64,000 nt of DNA from Polyporus tsugae (taxonomy: Eukaryota; Basidiomycota; Agaricomycetes; Polyporales; Polyporaceae): the NCBI GenBank assembly GCA_024305745.1, contig JAHRBS010000004.1, positions 868,001 through 932,000 on the forward strand. Reading direction: 5' to 3'. Position 1 is the first letter of the stretch. Each line of letters begins with the position of its first letter. The notes under the pieces are model-generated. The model saw nothing but the letters and a program-made list of their open reading frames with translations. It searched no databases and had not been told where the DNA came from. The position numbers and the translations under genes were made by a program. Of this stretch, positions 37,622-48,789 are shown piece after piece.

Positions 37622-38376
37622 CCGATCTCATAGGGAACGAGGGATCATGAAGAATGTTTTATGGCATACATTGTACCATTGCGCACGTATCGATCGTTTG
37701 GTTGGTTCTGGAACGGACCTTTTTCCCATTGTCCAGCTCGTCTTTGAAGCAGGCCATTTGTCTGGCGTTCGAGAAGGTGCAATAGGGCCGGTGTGCCTGC
37801 TTCGCTTCTATGCGCCCTACCTGCACCAATGGTGGATGGTGCTCTGCCGGCAACGGCTAGGGACCGCACAAACGACGCGTTCCGCTCTGCGCGCAAGGTC
37901 AGCGAGATATGATGCCTCTCACGGCTGCCTGAGCAGTTTTTTCAGCGGGCGAGGCAATCGGGGTGTCCGGTACGTCGTCAGCGCTCGGGGTTTTGTATTT
38001 GTATTCTCACTCTGTTGCCGCACATCTAGGTTGGAGCGCGGATGCGAAACATAGTGCCTGGGCAGCCGTGGAGCATGTTTGTTGCTAATTAACCCATTCG
38101 TGCGTCATCCCGGATTCTCTGGACTGGTATTCGAGGCTTCTGTCTTCCTTTCTATCAGCGCGCGGCTGTCTGTCAATAGGTTGAGTTCGAATTGCGCCCC
38201 TGTCGGCACGGTTTCGAGACATGGCGATGGCGCTTCTCGCCAGTTCGGTGAGTCAGACAGTCCAGGCGTCCAGGCTATGTACTTTCAGCAGAGTATAATA
38301 ACTGCGCGAGCAAGATGATGCTGGCTGTACCACAGGTCCTCAGCCCTAGGCATCACCCACCCTCCTCATAAACGAC
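37622..38376. other. Region between VPS4 and the small secreted protein gene
   Basis: It probably holds the VPS4 3' UTR and the next promoter. The open frame that continues from VPS4 to 38054 has no family features beyond the Vps4 C-terminus. Confidence 0.45.
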
Positions 38377-39016
38377 ATGCGTCTGTTCACCACCACCACC
38401 GTCGTCTCCTTGTTCGCTACGCTGGCCTTTGCGCTGACGTTGCCCAAGCGTCAAACAACGACCATCTGGCAGAGTCCCTTCTCCGGCACCATCGTCGCAC
38501 CCGCCGCAAACGATGTTATAGTCCCAGGTGTCAACTTCACTTTCGAATACGACAACTCGAATTGGTGCGAATCGGGGTTCTCGCCGTTGACGGTCTACCT
38601 CACCAATGGCACCGCACCTCCTACGTTTGAGAACGTGACCGTTAACGGGACCCTCGCTGAGGGAACCTACGTCCTCAACATGGGCAAATACGTCATAGCC
38701 AACTTCCCGGGTGCGTTACTTTCGTTCAGCTGCTGGCAGGAGGAGTGCGCTAATGATCGACATCCCATTCATTTGCAGGGCTGCCGTCTGTGGGTACGCC
38801 GCCACCCGACAGCATGTTCCTCCCGCTCGGGGTGGACAACACAACGCAGACCTACCTTACGGTCCTCCAGGAGTTCGACGGGTGCCCTGTGCGTCCTTCT
38901 GTTCGGACTACCACGCATGGCTGTGCACTCATATTCGACGCGTTTAGGGCCGCATTGCCGTGGAGTACAGCTTAACGTCCGTCCCAGTGACGTTGGGTGC
39001 CGCGGCTGGCGCGTAA
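38377..39016 (+). CDS. Small secreted protein, unknown function
   Basis: Three exons encode about 170 aa. MRLFTTTTVVSLFATLAFAL is a signal peptide, followed by a KR pair that could be a Kex2 site. The mature part has TIWQSPFSGTIVAPAANDVI, GVNFTFEYDNSNWCESGFSP and several N-glycosylation sequons (NFT, NGT, NVT, NGT, NTT), and ends in TSVPVTLGAAAGA. The pattern suggests a beta-sandwich-like domain seen in many secreted Agaricomycete proteins; I cannot name a family. Introns lie at about 38711-38778 and 38889-38947. The end at TAA 39014-39016 depends on the second intron. Confidence 0.65.
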
Positions 39017-39995
39017 CTGTATCTTCGGTATTCAAAGTTAGGATCTGGGCCACTCTGGTATGTTGACAACATTGCCCGCGCTCGACGTTCATCTGCTGAG
39101 TGGCGTGTGATGTACAGTGTCATCTCGGATACGACTGATGCATAGAGGACGATCAGGATACGGCGGTTCTCGAGTGGCGAGCCGGCGGCGTCTGATTTTC
39201 TGCGATCTATCGAACGCGAGATGGGTAAGTTGTGGTCTGGGCGCCCTGTGATTATATGGGACGCTGTGGAAATAGAAGTTTCAGTTCCATTCAATTCGAT
39301 TGTCTTGGTGTGGCGGCTCAACGCTTGGTTCCAAGGTTGCGCCGCTGTCGCCGGAGGTTGCGAGGACGCGGAAGAGCCAAAGTGCATGCAGCCCCTGTAT
39401 TGTCTTAAGTCATGCTTTGTCTTCACAGCGGCGCTATTGCTTCCTCTATTCTGGAGCGACGTTCGGACGGGAAGGCAAGGCGACGGCCAAGGTTGGTATG
39501 TAGTGCCGGCTGCGGAATGTACCAGATCCGCGTTGCTGTGCCGTTGTACTGTGGTAAGCATATTCTCCATTCATTTTGATGCTGCGTTCTCATATCAGTA
39601 CGGTGCAGCTTCATCCATATAGCATCTCATGGTGTGCTTCCTTTCGCGCTCTTAGCACCGCAAGCCAGATATGTAGGTCAGCGGGGAGTGGATGGGGACA
39701 AAGGATGGCTGTGCTGTGTGGATGCAACGTGGAAGACGGGCCGGCGCCTGTGATGACAAGACATGCTGAGAGTCAAGTTGACAACAATGGACACGCTTCC
39801 CTGGGCGCCACCCGTCTCGGATATAAAGCGGACAGGTATTGTCTCTCCCCCCCTTCCTCCCCAACGACCCATCATCTCATCCTGCGCTACCCAGTGCGCC
39901 TCCCGCAGCCAGCGTCATCCATCCTATTACCACTAGACGCCCCACAGGCGAAGCTGCCATCTCATCCCGCCTGCGAATATAATCAAAACCAAAAC
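39017..39995. other. Intergenic region
   Basis: Almost 1 kb with only short frames (for example 39221-39622) lacking recognisable features. The right end, from about 39840, is a C/T-rich leader for the next gene. Confidence 0.45.
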
Positions 39996-40576
39996 ATGCC
40001 TCGCACTGCTACATACGGACGGATGTGGAGTGGTCGGAGGAAGTCGTCTTCCTGCACGAGCTACAACGACGAGGACCGTTCTCCCCGAGACTACGACTTC
40101 TTCGGATCCAGCGATCTCTCGGAGCCGGAAACTGAGCCTGAGTACACCCATGAGACTGAAGATGACGCCTTTGACAAGAGCGGTCCCCGAGATTACAGGT
40201 TCGAGGTAAGTGCCACTGCCGGTGGTTTCGGTGGTTATGCAACGAATGCGATTGTGCCGGACGCTGACAATTACTCTTACAGCTTCGTGAGACGGTCTGG
40301 GTGAAGCCCAGAGGCTGTTTCGAGTGGTTCCGAGGTACTGTGATGAAGATCCGAGAGCCTTCGTCCAGAGAGTTGGTGAAGGTGCGTTCGAGAGCCGAGC
40401 CGAATTCCCATGCGATAAGCAGGTAATCTGACGAGGCGGCGCAGAAACGCGGGACGCTATATTTGGTCATCTTCCGCCGGCACCACACAAACATGCGCGA
40501 CATCTTCTCTTGGACGGAAGGGAACATCCGGCCAGACACGCCTCCGGTGCGCGCTCTTGTGCGCCGCGCCTCTTGA
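39996..40576 (+). CDS. Small protein with possible Tudor/PWWP-like barrel, unknown function
   Basis: Three exons encode about 150 aa. An acidic N-terminus (SYNDEDRSPRDYDFFGSSDL, EPETEPEYTHETEDDAFD) is followed by ETVWVKPRGCFEWFRGTVMK, a segment KRGTLYLVIFRRHHTNMRDI and NIRPDTPPVRALVRRAS. The order VWVK, WFRGTV, LYLVIF recalls the strands of a small SH3/Tudor/PWWP-like barrel that reads chromatin, but this is a resemblance only. Introns (from 40206 and 40381) have good ends. The reading frame is clean, which supports a real gene. Confidence 0.55.
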
Positions 40577-41062
40577 TAGCTCCGAATGGCTCACTTTGGA
40601 CCTCTGCTTTGTCCCATTTTGGAGTGCTTTCTTTGGATTCCGATTACTTATTCGTCGTTCTACGATATACCATCGAATAACATACCCGCACTGTATCGCT
40701 AAAACTATACATACATACTACACCATGCTTCTATGATCACGACATATGGACCTCCTACAGTAGTTGTATAGTTATGGGTCGCCGTCTCTCCGAGTCCGCA
40801 TAATGTAGAACGCTGCATTATTGGCAATGTCAAGCTCCGACTTGCACACATTTCTAGAGCTTCACCAGCAAGGCTCGGTGAGCCATGGTGCGCCGGGACC
40901 TGGACTCTGGAGCATACGTAACTGGTCATGAGCTTGGCCGAACAGGCCTGGTTCGACGAGCGCCCGCGAGCTCGTTAATGATAAAGTTAGCGCCACAATC
41001 CTCGCCACTTTGTCCTCCCCCTCATCCCTTTGCACATCTTACCTCCCGCTCCGTCTGCAAAG
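40577..41062. other. Intergenic region
   Basis: About 490 bases with AT-rich sequence near 40660-40720 and no gene signal. The end should contain the CAND1 promoter and leader. Confidence 0.5.
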
Positions 41063-44000
41063 ATGACGAAAACATATATTATGAACGGTCTGGTGGAGAA
41101 GGTATGTATACGACAATCTTGGCCGCGCGTAAGCTCACTCGCCCGATGCATTAGATGCAATCCCCAGACCAGGACTTTCGGTGAGGGACCCTGAGATACG
41201 GGACGCGTATGCGCCGCGACTCACGCGAATCGCGCCAGGTACATGGGTCTGAACGACTTGCTCGTCGAGATCAAGCAAGATCCAAACAGCTTCTTGGGCG
41301 ATGAGACGACGGAGACGAAGGTCTTGCGACAGGTCCTCGCGTTGGTCGAGGACAAGATCTCCGAGGTGAAGAACCAGGCCGTCAAGTGGTACGTGCTCTA
41401 CTTTTTTGCTGGGAGGAATTGATATGGATGTCGCGAAGCTTGGGTCAGCTCATCAAGATTATCCGAGAATCACAGATGGAGTTCGTCGTGGACAAGCTCA
41501 TTGACTTCTCCGCTGGAAAGGACGAGGAGCTGAGGGATATTTCCGGTCTCGGTATGTGATCGCGTCTATAACACTCCGTGCATCTCTCACAATAAGGAAC
41601 AGCTTTGAAGACCATCACGTCTGAACTTCCGCCAGAGGGCAAGATCGCGACAAAGGCTTGCGAGAAGCTTACACCCAAGCTCCTCGGCCAAGTGGCTAAC
41701 GTGCGTCTATTTTCTTCGTCACATTTACCGTTTCTGAGGATATGCCGTTTCTTGCAGTTAGACACCCCTCCTGAGACCCTCATTGAAACCCTCGCTATTT
41801 TGTCGATCTTGGTCACCCGTTTCCCCGCATACCTGTCTAATGTGGAGCCACAACCCGTAACTGTGCTGACCCCCGTTCTCAACCACTCACGTCCTGCCGT
41901 GAGGAAGCGTGCGATCACGACTCTGGCCCAGTTCCTGCCCCATGCCCAACCGCAAGAGTTTTCTACGCTTCTCTCCTCTATCCTCGTCCCCGGGCTTGCA
42001 CCGTCGGCGAACATTGAAAAACAGCGTACGGTTGTGCAGCTGGTCGCAGCTATCGCTCGCCACTCACCGCATCTGATTGCCTCAACGCTGAGTGACGTTA
42101 CCCAAAGCATCCTCAAGGACTCACAACGAGATGACGAGGAATTGCGTGAGAGTTGCCTGCAGGTAAATAGCGCGGACTTCATACTCGATCGACGCGCTGA
42201 CCACATTATTGAAGGCCCTTGAAGCACTCGTATTGAGGTGCCCGAGTGAAATTACTCCGTTCTTGGGCTCTATCATCCAAGTTGGCAACCAGTACATCAA
42301 GTACGACCCCGTAAGTTCCCCACCTTTTCCTTAGCTTGGCGGCGTCATATGAACGTCTCGTTAGAACTATGCAGGCGATGCCGATGATGAGGATGAGGAC
42401 ATGGCCGACGATGATGATGAGGACGACGAAGATCTTGGTGACGAGTGCGTCTTTTTGACGAGGAGAGCTTTTGGAAGTAAACTTGCTAAACTAAACTTCA
42501 GGTACTCGGACGACGAGGACACTTCGTACAAGATCCGTCGATCAGCAACGAAGCTACTTGCTGCGGTCGTAGCTACCCGGCCCGAACTTTTGACGACGCT
42601 TTACAAGGAGGTATCCCCGGTTCTCATCTCACGTTTCGGCGATCGCGAAGAGACGGTACGGCTCGAGGTATGGTCGACATATGGCATTCTCCTTAACCAA
42701 ACTGGCGTATATGGTGGCACGCCGCAAAGCAACGCGGAGTACACGGTAGGCGGGAAGCGTAAACGCGACGAGGGCATGGAGGTAGAGGAAACCCCATACA
42801 CCTTGCTGCAATCCCAAGTTCCTCCACTTGCGAAGGCTCTCCTTGGCCAGATCAAGTCGCCGAAGACGCCTCCAGCGACACTCGAGGCTGGCTTCTCCCT
42901 GCTCCACAAGCTCCTGACTGTCCTCCCCGGATGTCTGGCCAGCCAGTCTGCGCAGATCATCTCGAGCGCGAAGGCGGTCCTGTCCGCTTCGTCTAGAGCG
43001 AACTCAGCGACCCTCCAGGTCACCTGCATGTCCTTCCTTACGCTGTTCTTCTCGAAGCACGCTCCCCTTGTCTACTCTGGCCAGCTCGACTCGATCAGCC
43101 CTCTGCTTCTGCAGGCACTTGGCGAGAAGCACCCGAGGATCGCCTCGGAGGCATTCCGCAATTTCTCTGCGCTCCTGGTTGCGATGCAGCCCGTGAAGGG
43201 CGGTGTATGGGTGGACCGCGTGTACGATGAAGCTGTGAAGCGGCTGAGCAACCACGACACGGACGCAGATGTCCGTGCGGGGGCCGAGGAGGTTATTGGG
43301 GACCTCTGGGTGTCAGCCACGGACGTGCTCAGGACGAAGAACAGGAAGGAATGGGAGTACATCTGCAGGACGACCGGACGGACGGACGGCGCGGTGAAAG
43401 TTGTGACCAAGGTCGCGACGAAGGTCGAGATCGGAGACGATTGGGTCAACGGCGGCGTCGAGTGGGTCACCGTGCTGCTCAAGAAGAGCGGGAGGACTGG
43501 CAAGATTGAGGCGTTCAACTGCCTGAACGCTCTGATCAGAAGGTACGAGGCTTGAATGCCCCGTATAATTTCTGAGCTGTTTTCTGATTCTTTGAATCAA
43601 TAGGTTCACCGTCATCCCCGCCGATCTGCCCGCCAACCTCGTCCCGCCTCTCAAGCCCTACTTTAACGCCGCGGACATCTCGCTGCTCGGAGCCGCCCTG
43701 AACATCGTCGCGCTCCTGCTCGAACTCTCGCCCGCGACGACCTTCGCCGAGGTCGAGCGCGACGTTCTCCCGGATGTGTACGGCATCGCGCACTCGCCGC
43801 TCCTGTCTGGGGCACCGTTCGATGCGCTGCTCGAGTTCTTCGGGGCGCTCGTGCAGGCGGACATGCAGATCGCGACGCACGTCGTGCCGAACTTGGTCCT
43901 AGCGGTGGAGAAGGCACCGAAGGCCGAGGCGTCGCTCACGAACGTGGCGAAGTGCGTGGGCCAGGTCGTGAATGCGCAGCGCCCTGTTGCGGCTGGTACG

Positions 44001-45548
44001 ATCGCAGAGTTCGCGAGGCACTTGAAGGTACGTTTTTGGTAGGAATGATGGCCACTGACGAGACTGACCATGTGTTTTGTGATTTAGCCGTCATCAAAGG
44101 CGAAGACACCACAGGTTGTCTTGAGCTTGCTCGTCATGGGGGAGGTCGGTCGCTTCATGTAAATTCACCTGCCCTCAACTATTGGAGCAGTACACTGAAG
44201 CATATGTTCTAGTGATATGTCTCCTCAACAGGAAATCTTCAACCAGGCGATCGACAACTTCACCGCAGAGCAGGAAGAGGTCCGCACGGCTGCGGCCTTT
44301 GCTGCCGGTAATATCGCAGTCGGCAGTCTGCACCACTTTTTGCCGCTGATCGTCAAGTTGGTTGAGCACGATCAGGAGAAGCGTCTGTTGTCGTTGCATG
44401 CTCTGAAAGAGGTTAGTAAAAGCAATACTGTAACCTTCGACAACTCCTTGACCATTTAACTCTCTCCTAGATCGTCACTCACTGTTCGCATGCCCAACTC
44501 GAGTCCGTCGCGGACCAACTCTGGACACCGTTGTTCGAGAACTCAGAGAACACGGAAGAGACGACTCGCAATGTCGCCGCCGCGTGCCTTGGCAAGCTTA
44601 CGACCACGCATCCAACACGATACCTGCCGCAACTTCACGTAAGTTGGGGAAGGCTTGGCTTAATCGTCGATGTGAGTTAATGGTTATGCTCCCAGGGCCG
44701 TATCAACGACCCCAACCCTGCAACGAGGGCTACGGTACTGTCCGCTATCCGCTACACCTTCGCGGAAGCAGGAAACTCGTTCGACGAGATTCTCGGCGGT
44801 GTTATCTTGGACTTCCTGGCTCTTCTTTCCGATCCGGATTTGGTAAGATATCCAGCTTTTGCTGCTCGATGTATTTGCTGATTGGTATCCAGACTGTACG
44901 ACGCCTCGCGCTGTCTGCGCTCAACTCTGCCGCTCGTTCACGACCGCATCTCATCCGGGATCACTTGCCAACCTTGCTGCCGAGCCTTTACAAGGAGACT
45001 CTTGTCAACCCAGACCTCATCCGTACGGTGCAGATGGGTCCTTGGACGCACAAGGTCGACGATGGTCTTGAGGCGCGTAAGACTGCGTACGAGACGTTGT
45101 ACACACTGGTAAGTGTGAGGCCGCAAACCTTGAGGTCCCTTTCGCTGACAGGCGATATTAGTTGGACACGTGCCTGTCCAAGCTGGACCTGCACGAATTC
45201 CTCGGCCGCGTTGCGTCGGGCCTCGCGGACGACTCGGACGAGGTCAAGGTCATTTGCCACATGATGCTGTTCCGCCTCGCACAGGTCGCGCCTACCGCTG
45301 TTGCCCAGCGTCTGGACGACCTCACGCCGCCGCTGGAGAAGAGCATGAAGGGCCCTGCGGTGACGAAGGATACTGTCAAGCAAGATTTGGAGCGCGCCGC
45401 CGAGCTCCAGCGGAGCACGCTGCGTGCTGTCGCGGCGCTCAGCAAAATCAGCCAAGCGGGCGCAAGCCCAAAGTTCGACGCGTTCGTCACGGTGACGCAG
45501 AAGTCCCCCGAGTGGGGCCACGAGTTCCGCGAGCTCGTCGGTGCTTGA
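41063..45548 (+). CDS. CAND1: Cullin-associated NEDD8-dissociated protein CAND1 (TIP120)
   Basis: Many exons encode about 1,200 aa of HEAT repeats. The start MTKTYIMNGLVEKMQSPDQD and YMGLNDLLVEIKQDP match the family N-terminus. Other landmarks are LVEDKISEVKNQAVKCLGQL, LRCPSEITPFLGSI, the acidic loop (about 42385-42445), YKIRRSATKLLAAV, and the C-terminal TIP120 domain with VQMGPWTHKVDDGLEARKTA, FLGRVASGLADDSDEVKVIC and EWGHEFRELVGA. CAND1 binds un-neddylated cullin-RING ligases and exchanges F-box adaptors, so it works with F-box proteins such as those at 3570 and 19693. Introns are short and canonical. Length and ends fit a complete protein. Confidence 0.9.
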
Positions 45549-45985
45549 GCGGGAGAATTTGAAGGTGCTGGCCGCTTGGAGGATTGTAGGAAAGACCAAA
45601 GGGTCGAAACATTCTTGTATCGATGATGAAGCGAATCCCTGTCATACCATCCATGTTTTGTAATCATAGACAATGTGTTTCTGATGTTGTACAGCGAGTT
45701 GTCTGAGTAATATACGCCATTACGGCAACTGTGTCGTTGCGGCTTGAAAGTACATAGTTGCCCGACTCGTCGGAGCGCTGTCGGCTGAGCGCGATGGGGT
45801 TCGGCAGTTCGGGAGACCGGATCCGGACCATGTCGCGGAGTACGCGAGATCCGTCCGCGACGTTGGTCTGCCCCGCCTCAACCATTCCTCTTTAAACCCT
45901 CACATTGGCCGTACGATGCGGCCTCATCGTCGATCCTTATCTCCCTGAGCTTGACTCGGACTCTTCCTCGTCCTCTCCAACACCC

Positions 45986-48117
45986 ATGTCGTTAGCCCGG
46001 GCCCCGAGGGTCCTCAGCAGGTTCGCCAGGTTTCCGAACTCCAAACCCCCTTTTCGAGCGTATGCCTCTGTGCCTCCTCAGCGGCCCCGCGTTTTCGGTG
46101 CTCGAGGACTGGCAATAGCAGGGCTTTCTGCAACCACGTTTGTTGGCCTGACGCTCTCAACCACAGCGATATATGCGGACGCCCAGGCACCAGTGCCCGT
46201 GGAAGGCGTCCTGCGCACCGCGCCGCTCTCCGAGCTTGTGAGGGCGTATGTCGTATACTCCCTCTGCTCGGTCCCATTCTTGGTCGATTGGTCGCCGACT
46301 GTCCTTTCGACCCTACTTTCAATACCTGGGTTGAAGCAAGTTGCGGAGGCGATCGTTCGGGTTACTTTCTTCGACCAGGTGCGTACGCGTGTGTATGTGG
46401 TGAGTATCGTGTTTCACTCGTCTAACACGTCTGGGGCATCAGTTCGCCGGTGGTGACGAAGCAGAGGACGCCATACCTGTGCTAGAGCGTTTGCGCGCGG
46501 AGAACAAGGGCGTACTCTTCGTGTACAGCGTCGAAGTCGACGAGGCGGCCGACAAGTCGTCCCCGTCGGAGAAGCTGTCTGCGCACAAGCAGATTGTCGC
46601 GGAGAACCTCCACTGCATCGACGTCGCAGCGGACTTCGAGGATAAGCATTCGTTCGGGAAGAAGGGCAAGGGCACATGGGTGGCTATCAAGCTGGTGAGT
46701 CGCTGTTTCCCCCCTCGCATATGCGTATGTGTGATGGAACGCTTGGATTCGTGTAGAGCGCGATGGTGCCAGACGCGGAGACGCTGCGGAGACTATCCAA
46801 GTACTTGGTCGACACTCGCCCACGGACCAACCCTCGCATCGCCTTCCCGGGGTGTCCAACCCCTTCTGACCTCGACATATTGTCCTCAGGGACCCCTAAT
46901 GATACCCTTACCGAGGCCGACATCGTCGCGCTGCGCGAACTTCGTGAGGACCTTATGGCCATCGGTGAACGCGCTCGTGCAAGTGGCATCCGTATCACCG
47001 TCGACGCTGAGCATAGGTATGTTGCTCCTGGCTCTATTCTGTTCGTTCTCGATTGTTGAAAAGGCGTATTCTAGCTGGTATCAGGTATGTTCGGTGTTGA
47101 GCGTGATCCTTGGGGTTTAGTGTAACACCTAACCCTATCCTGTGGTAGCCTGCCATTGACGCATTCGCGCTCGACATGATGAGACGATTCAACAAGCTTC
47201 CCGTTCCTCATGCCACCTCCTGGTTTGGCTTGCGGAAGGTCGTGCAGCCAACACCTGATGCATTCCAGCCTCTGATTTTCAACACTTTCCAGGGATATCT
47301 ACGGCGGTGAGTTGTAAGACTCACCCATTTTATGAAGTCCTTTCTGAATTGGAGTACTCACACACAGAACACCGGAGTACCTTGCGCAGAGCATCACCAT
47401 GGCTCGCGCAGAGGGCTACGCGCTCGGCGTGAAGCTCGTGCGTGGAGCATACCACCCCCACGAGATCGAGATTCATAAAGCTGCAGCAAGCTCTCGCGCT
47501 GAGGCGACTTCACCGTCCGGTAGCCACGACCTCTCATTATCTCCAGACAACATGCCTCCTGTTTGGCTTTTCAAAGACGAGACAGACTCGTGCTACGACT
47601 CATCCGCGAGGCTACTCATTTCGCTCATCCGTCAAGACGTGGAGGCGTGTGCGAAGGGTGCGCCTGGCCCTGCGATCGGGGCGATGTTCGGGACGCACAA
47701 TTGGAAGAGCGCGGACCTCGTTATCGATGAACTCGTCAAGCAAGGGCTGGCCACTCAGGATTTCGGTGTGGTGAATATCGGCAAGGCTGCTATGGAGCGC
47801 GTTGCGGTCGCTCAGCTTTATGGTCAGTCTTAGTATCACTCGTCGTCATCCTTGTGTAGAAACGACGCTTACTGAGAATAAATTTCTGCTCGACAGGCAT
47901 GTCGGACGGGCTCACGGACCATCTCGTCGAGCGCACTCGCTGCGCTTCTCCGTTCGTGCTAAAGTACTTGCCGTACGGAAAGCTGTCGGACGTGATGCCG
48001 TACCTCAGCCGACGCGCGATCGAGAACAAGTCGGTTTTGGGCAACGGAGGAGCGGCTATCGAGAGGAAACGCGCCGCGTCTGCGATCATGGCTAGACTGT
48101 TTGGGCGAGATGAGTGA
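45986..48117 (+). CDS. PUT1: Mitochondrial proline dehydrogenase, tandem copy 1
   Basis: MSLARAPRVLSRFARFPN is an Arg-rich mitochondrial leader. Core motifs of the FAD-dependent PRODH barrel follow: LHCIDVAADFEDKH, WVAIKLSAMVPD, LRELREDLMAIG, the DAEHSWYQPAIDAF segment, LGVKLVRGAYHPHE, IGAMFGTHNWKSADLVIDEL, VAQLYGMSDGLTDHLV, and the C-terminal LPYGKLSDVMPYLSRRAIEN. The enzyme oxidises proline to pyrroline-5-carboxylate and passes electrons to ubiquinone. Exons include a 10-nt micro-exon at 47075-47084 encoding most of SWYQ. The nearest paralog lies just downstream at 48790. The in-frame ATG at 45905 would extend the leader but is less likely. Confidence 0.9.
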
Positions 48118-48789
48118 GCAATGCATTGTATGTTGTTATCAAGGTCTGTGATGATATTGGGAACGTTTGGGGTTATCCTGGTCGAACATCGTTTGTATTT
48201 GTAGTCTTCACTTCGATAGAGCTTACAACTTCTTTTTTTGCCATCAGCAAGGACGGTTTCTAGGCTGGCTTGTTGTTCGCTCGTGATGCACCTTGGATCT
48301 TGAAGCTAGGCGTCGACTATTCCGACCACAAGCTTCACTACCTGACGACCACTACAAACCCGTTCTGACACACAGTCGTGCTCATAACCTTCCATTCACA
48401 GTCTATGTTGCGCCTGACGCGGTCCATCAGATAAAAGGGACTTAGCAGTTGAACGTTGAACCCCCCGACAGTGACAGCGTCAATGTTTTGGGTGCCACAC
48501 GGCAAGCGGCCCGACCATCCTCACGTCGGACTCGCAAGAACATCCAGCGGTGTTCCGGTGACCAAGCTTGCCTACATGCCTATTCACTATCGTTGATACG
48601 GATTTGTTCCGAGCAGCGAGCCGACATGCGTGGAGCAGGCGTGCCTATCCAAATCGTTCACGGTGCGTGTCCCTGTACGTACATTCGACGTGCTTCGTGA
48701 CTGACTTTCTTCCCGGTAATGACCTTCCCGCTCATGGTCATACAACGCAGATCATCCTTACTGAACGTTTTACCTTGTCTCCTCCCACC
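48118..48789. other. Spacer between the two proline dehydrogenase genes
   Basis: About 670 bases that must contain the 3' end of copy 1 and the promoter of copy 2. Short frames only. Confidence 0.55.
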
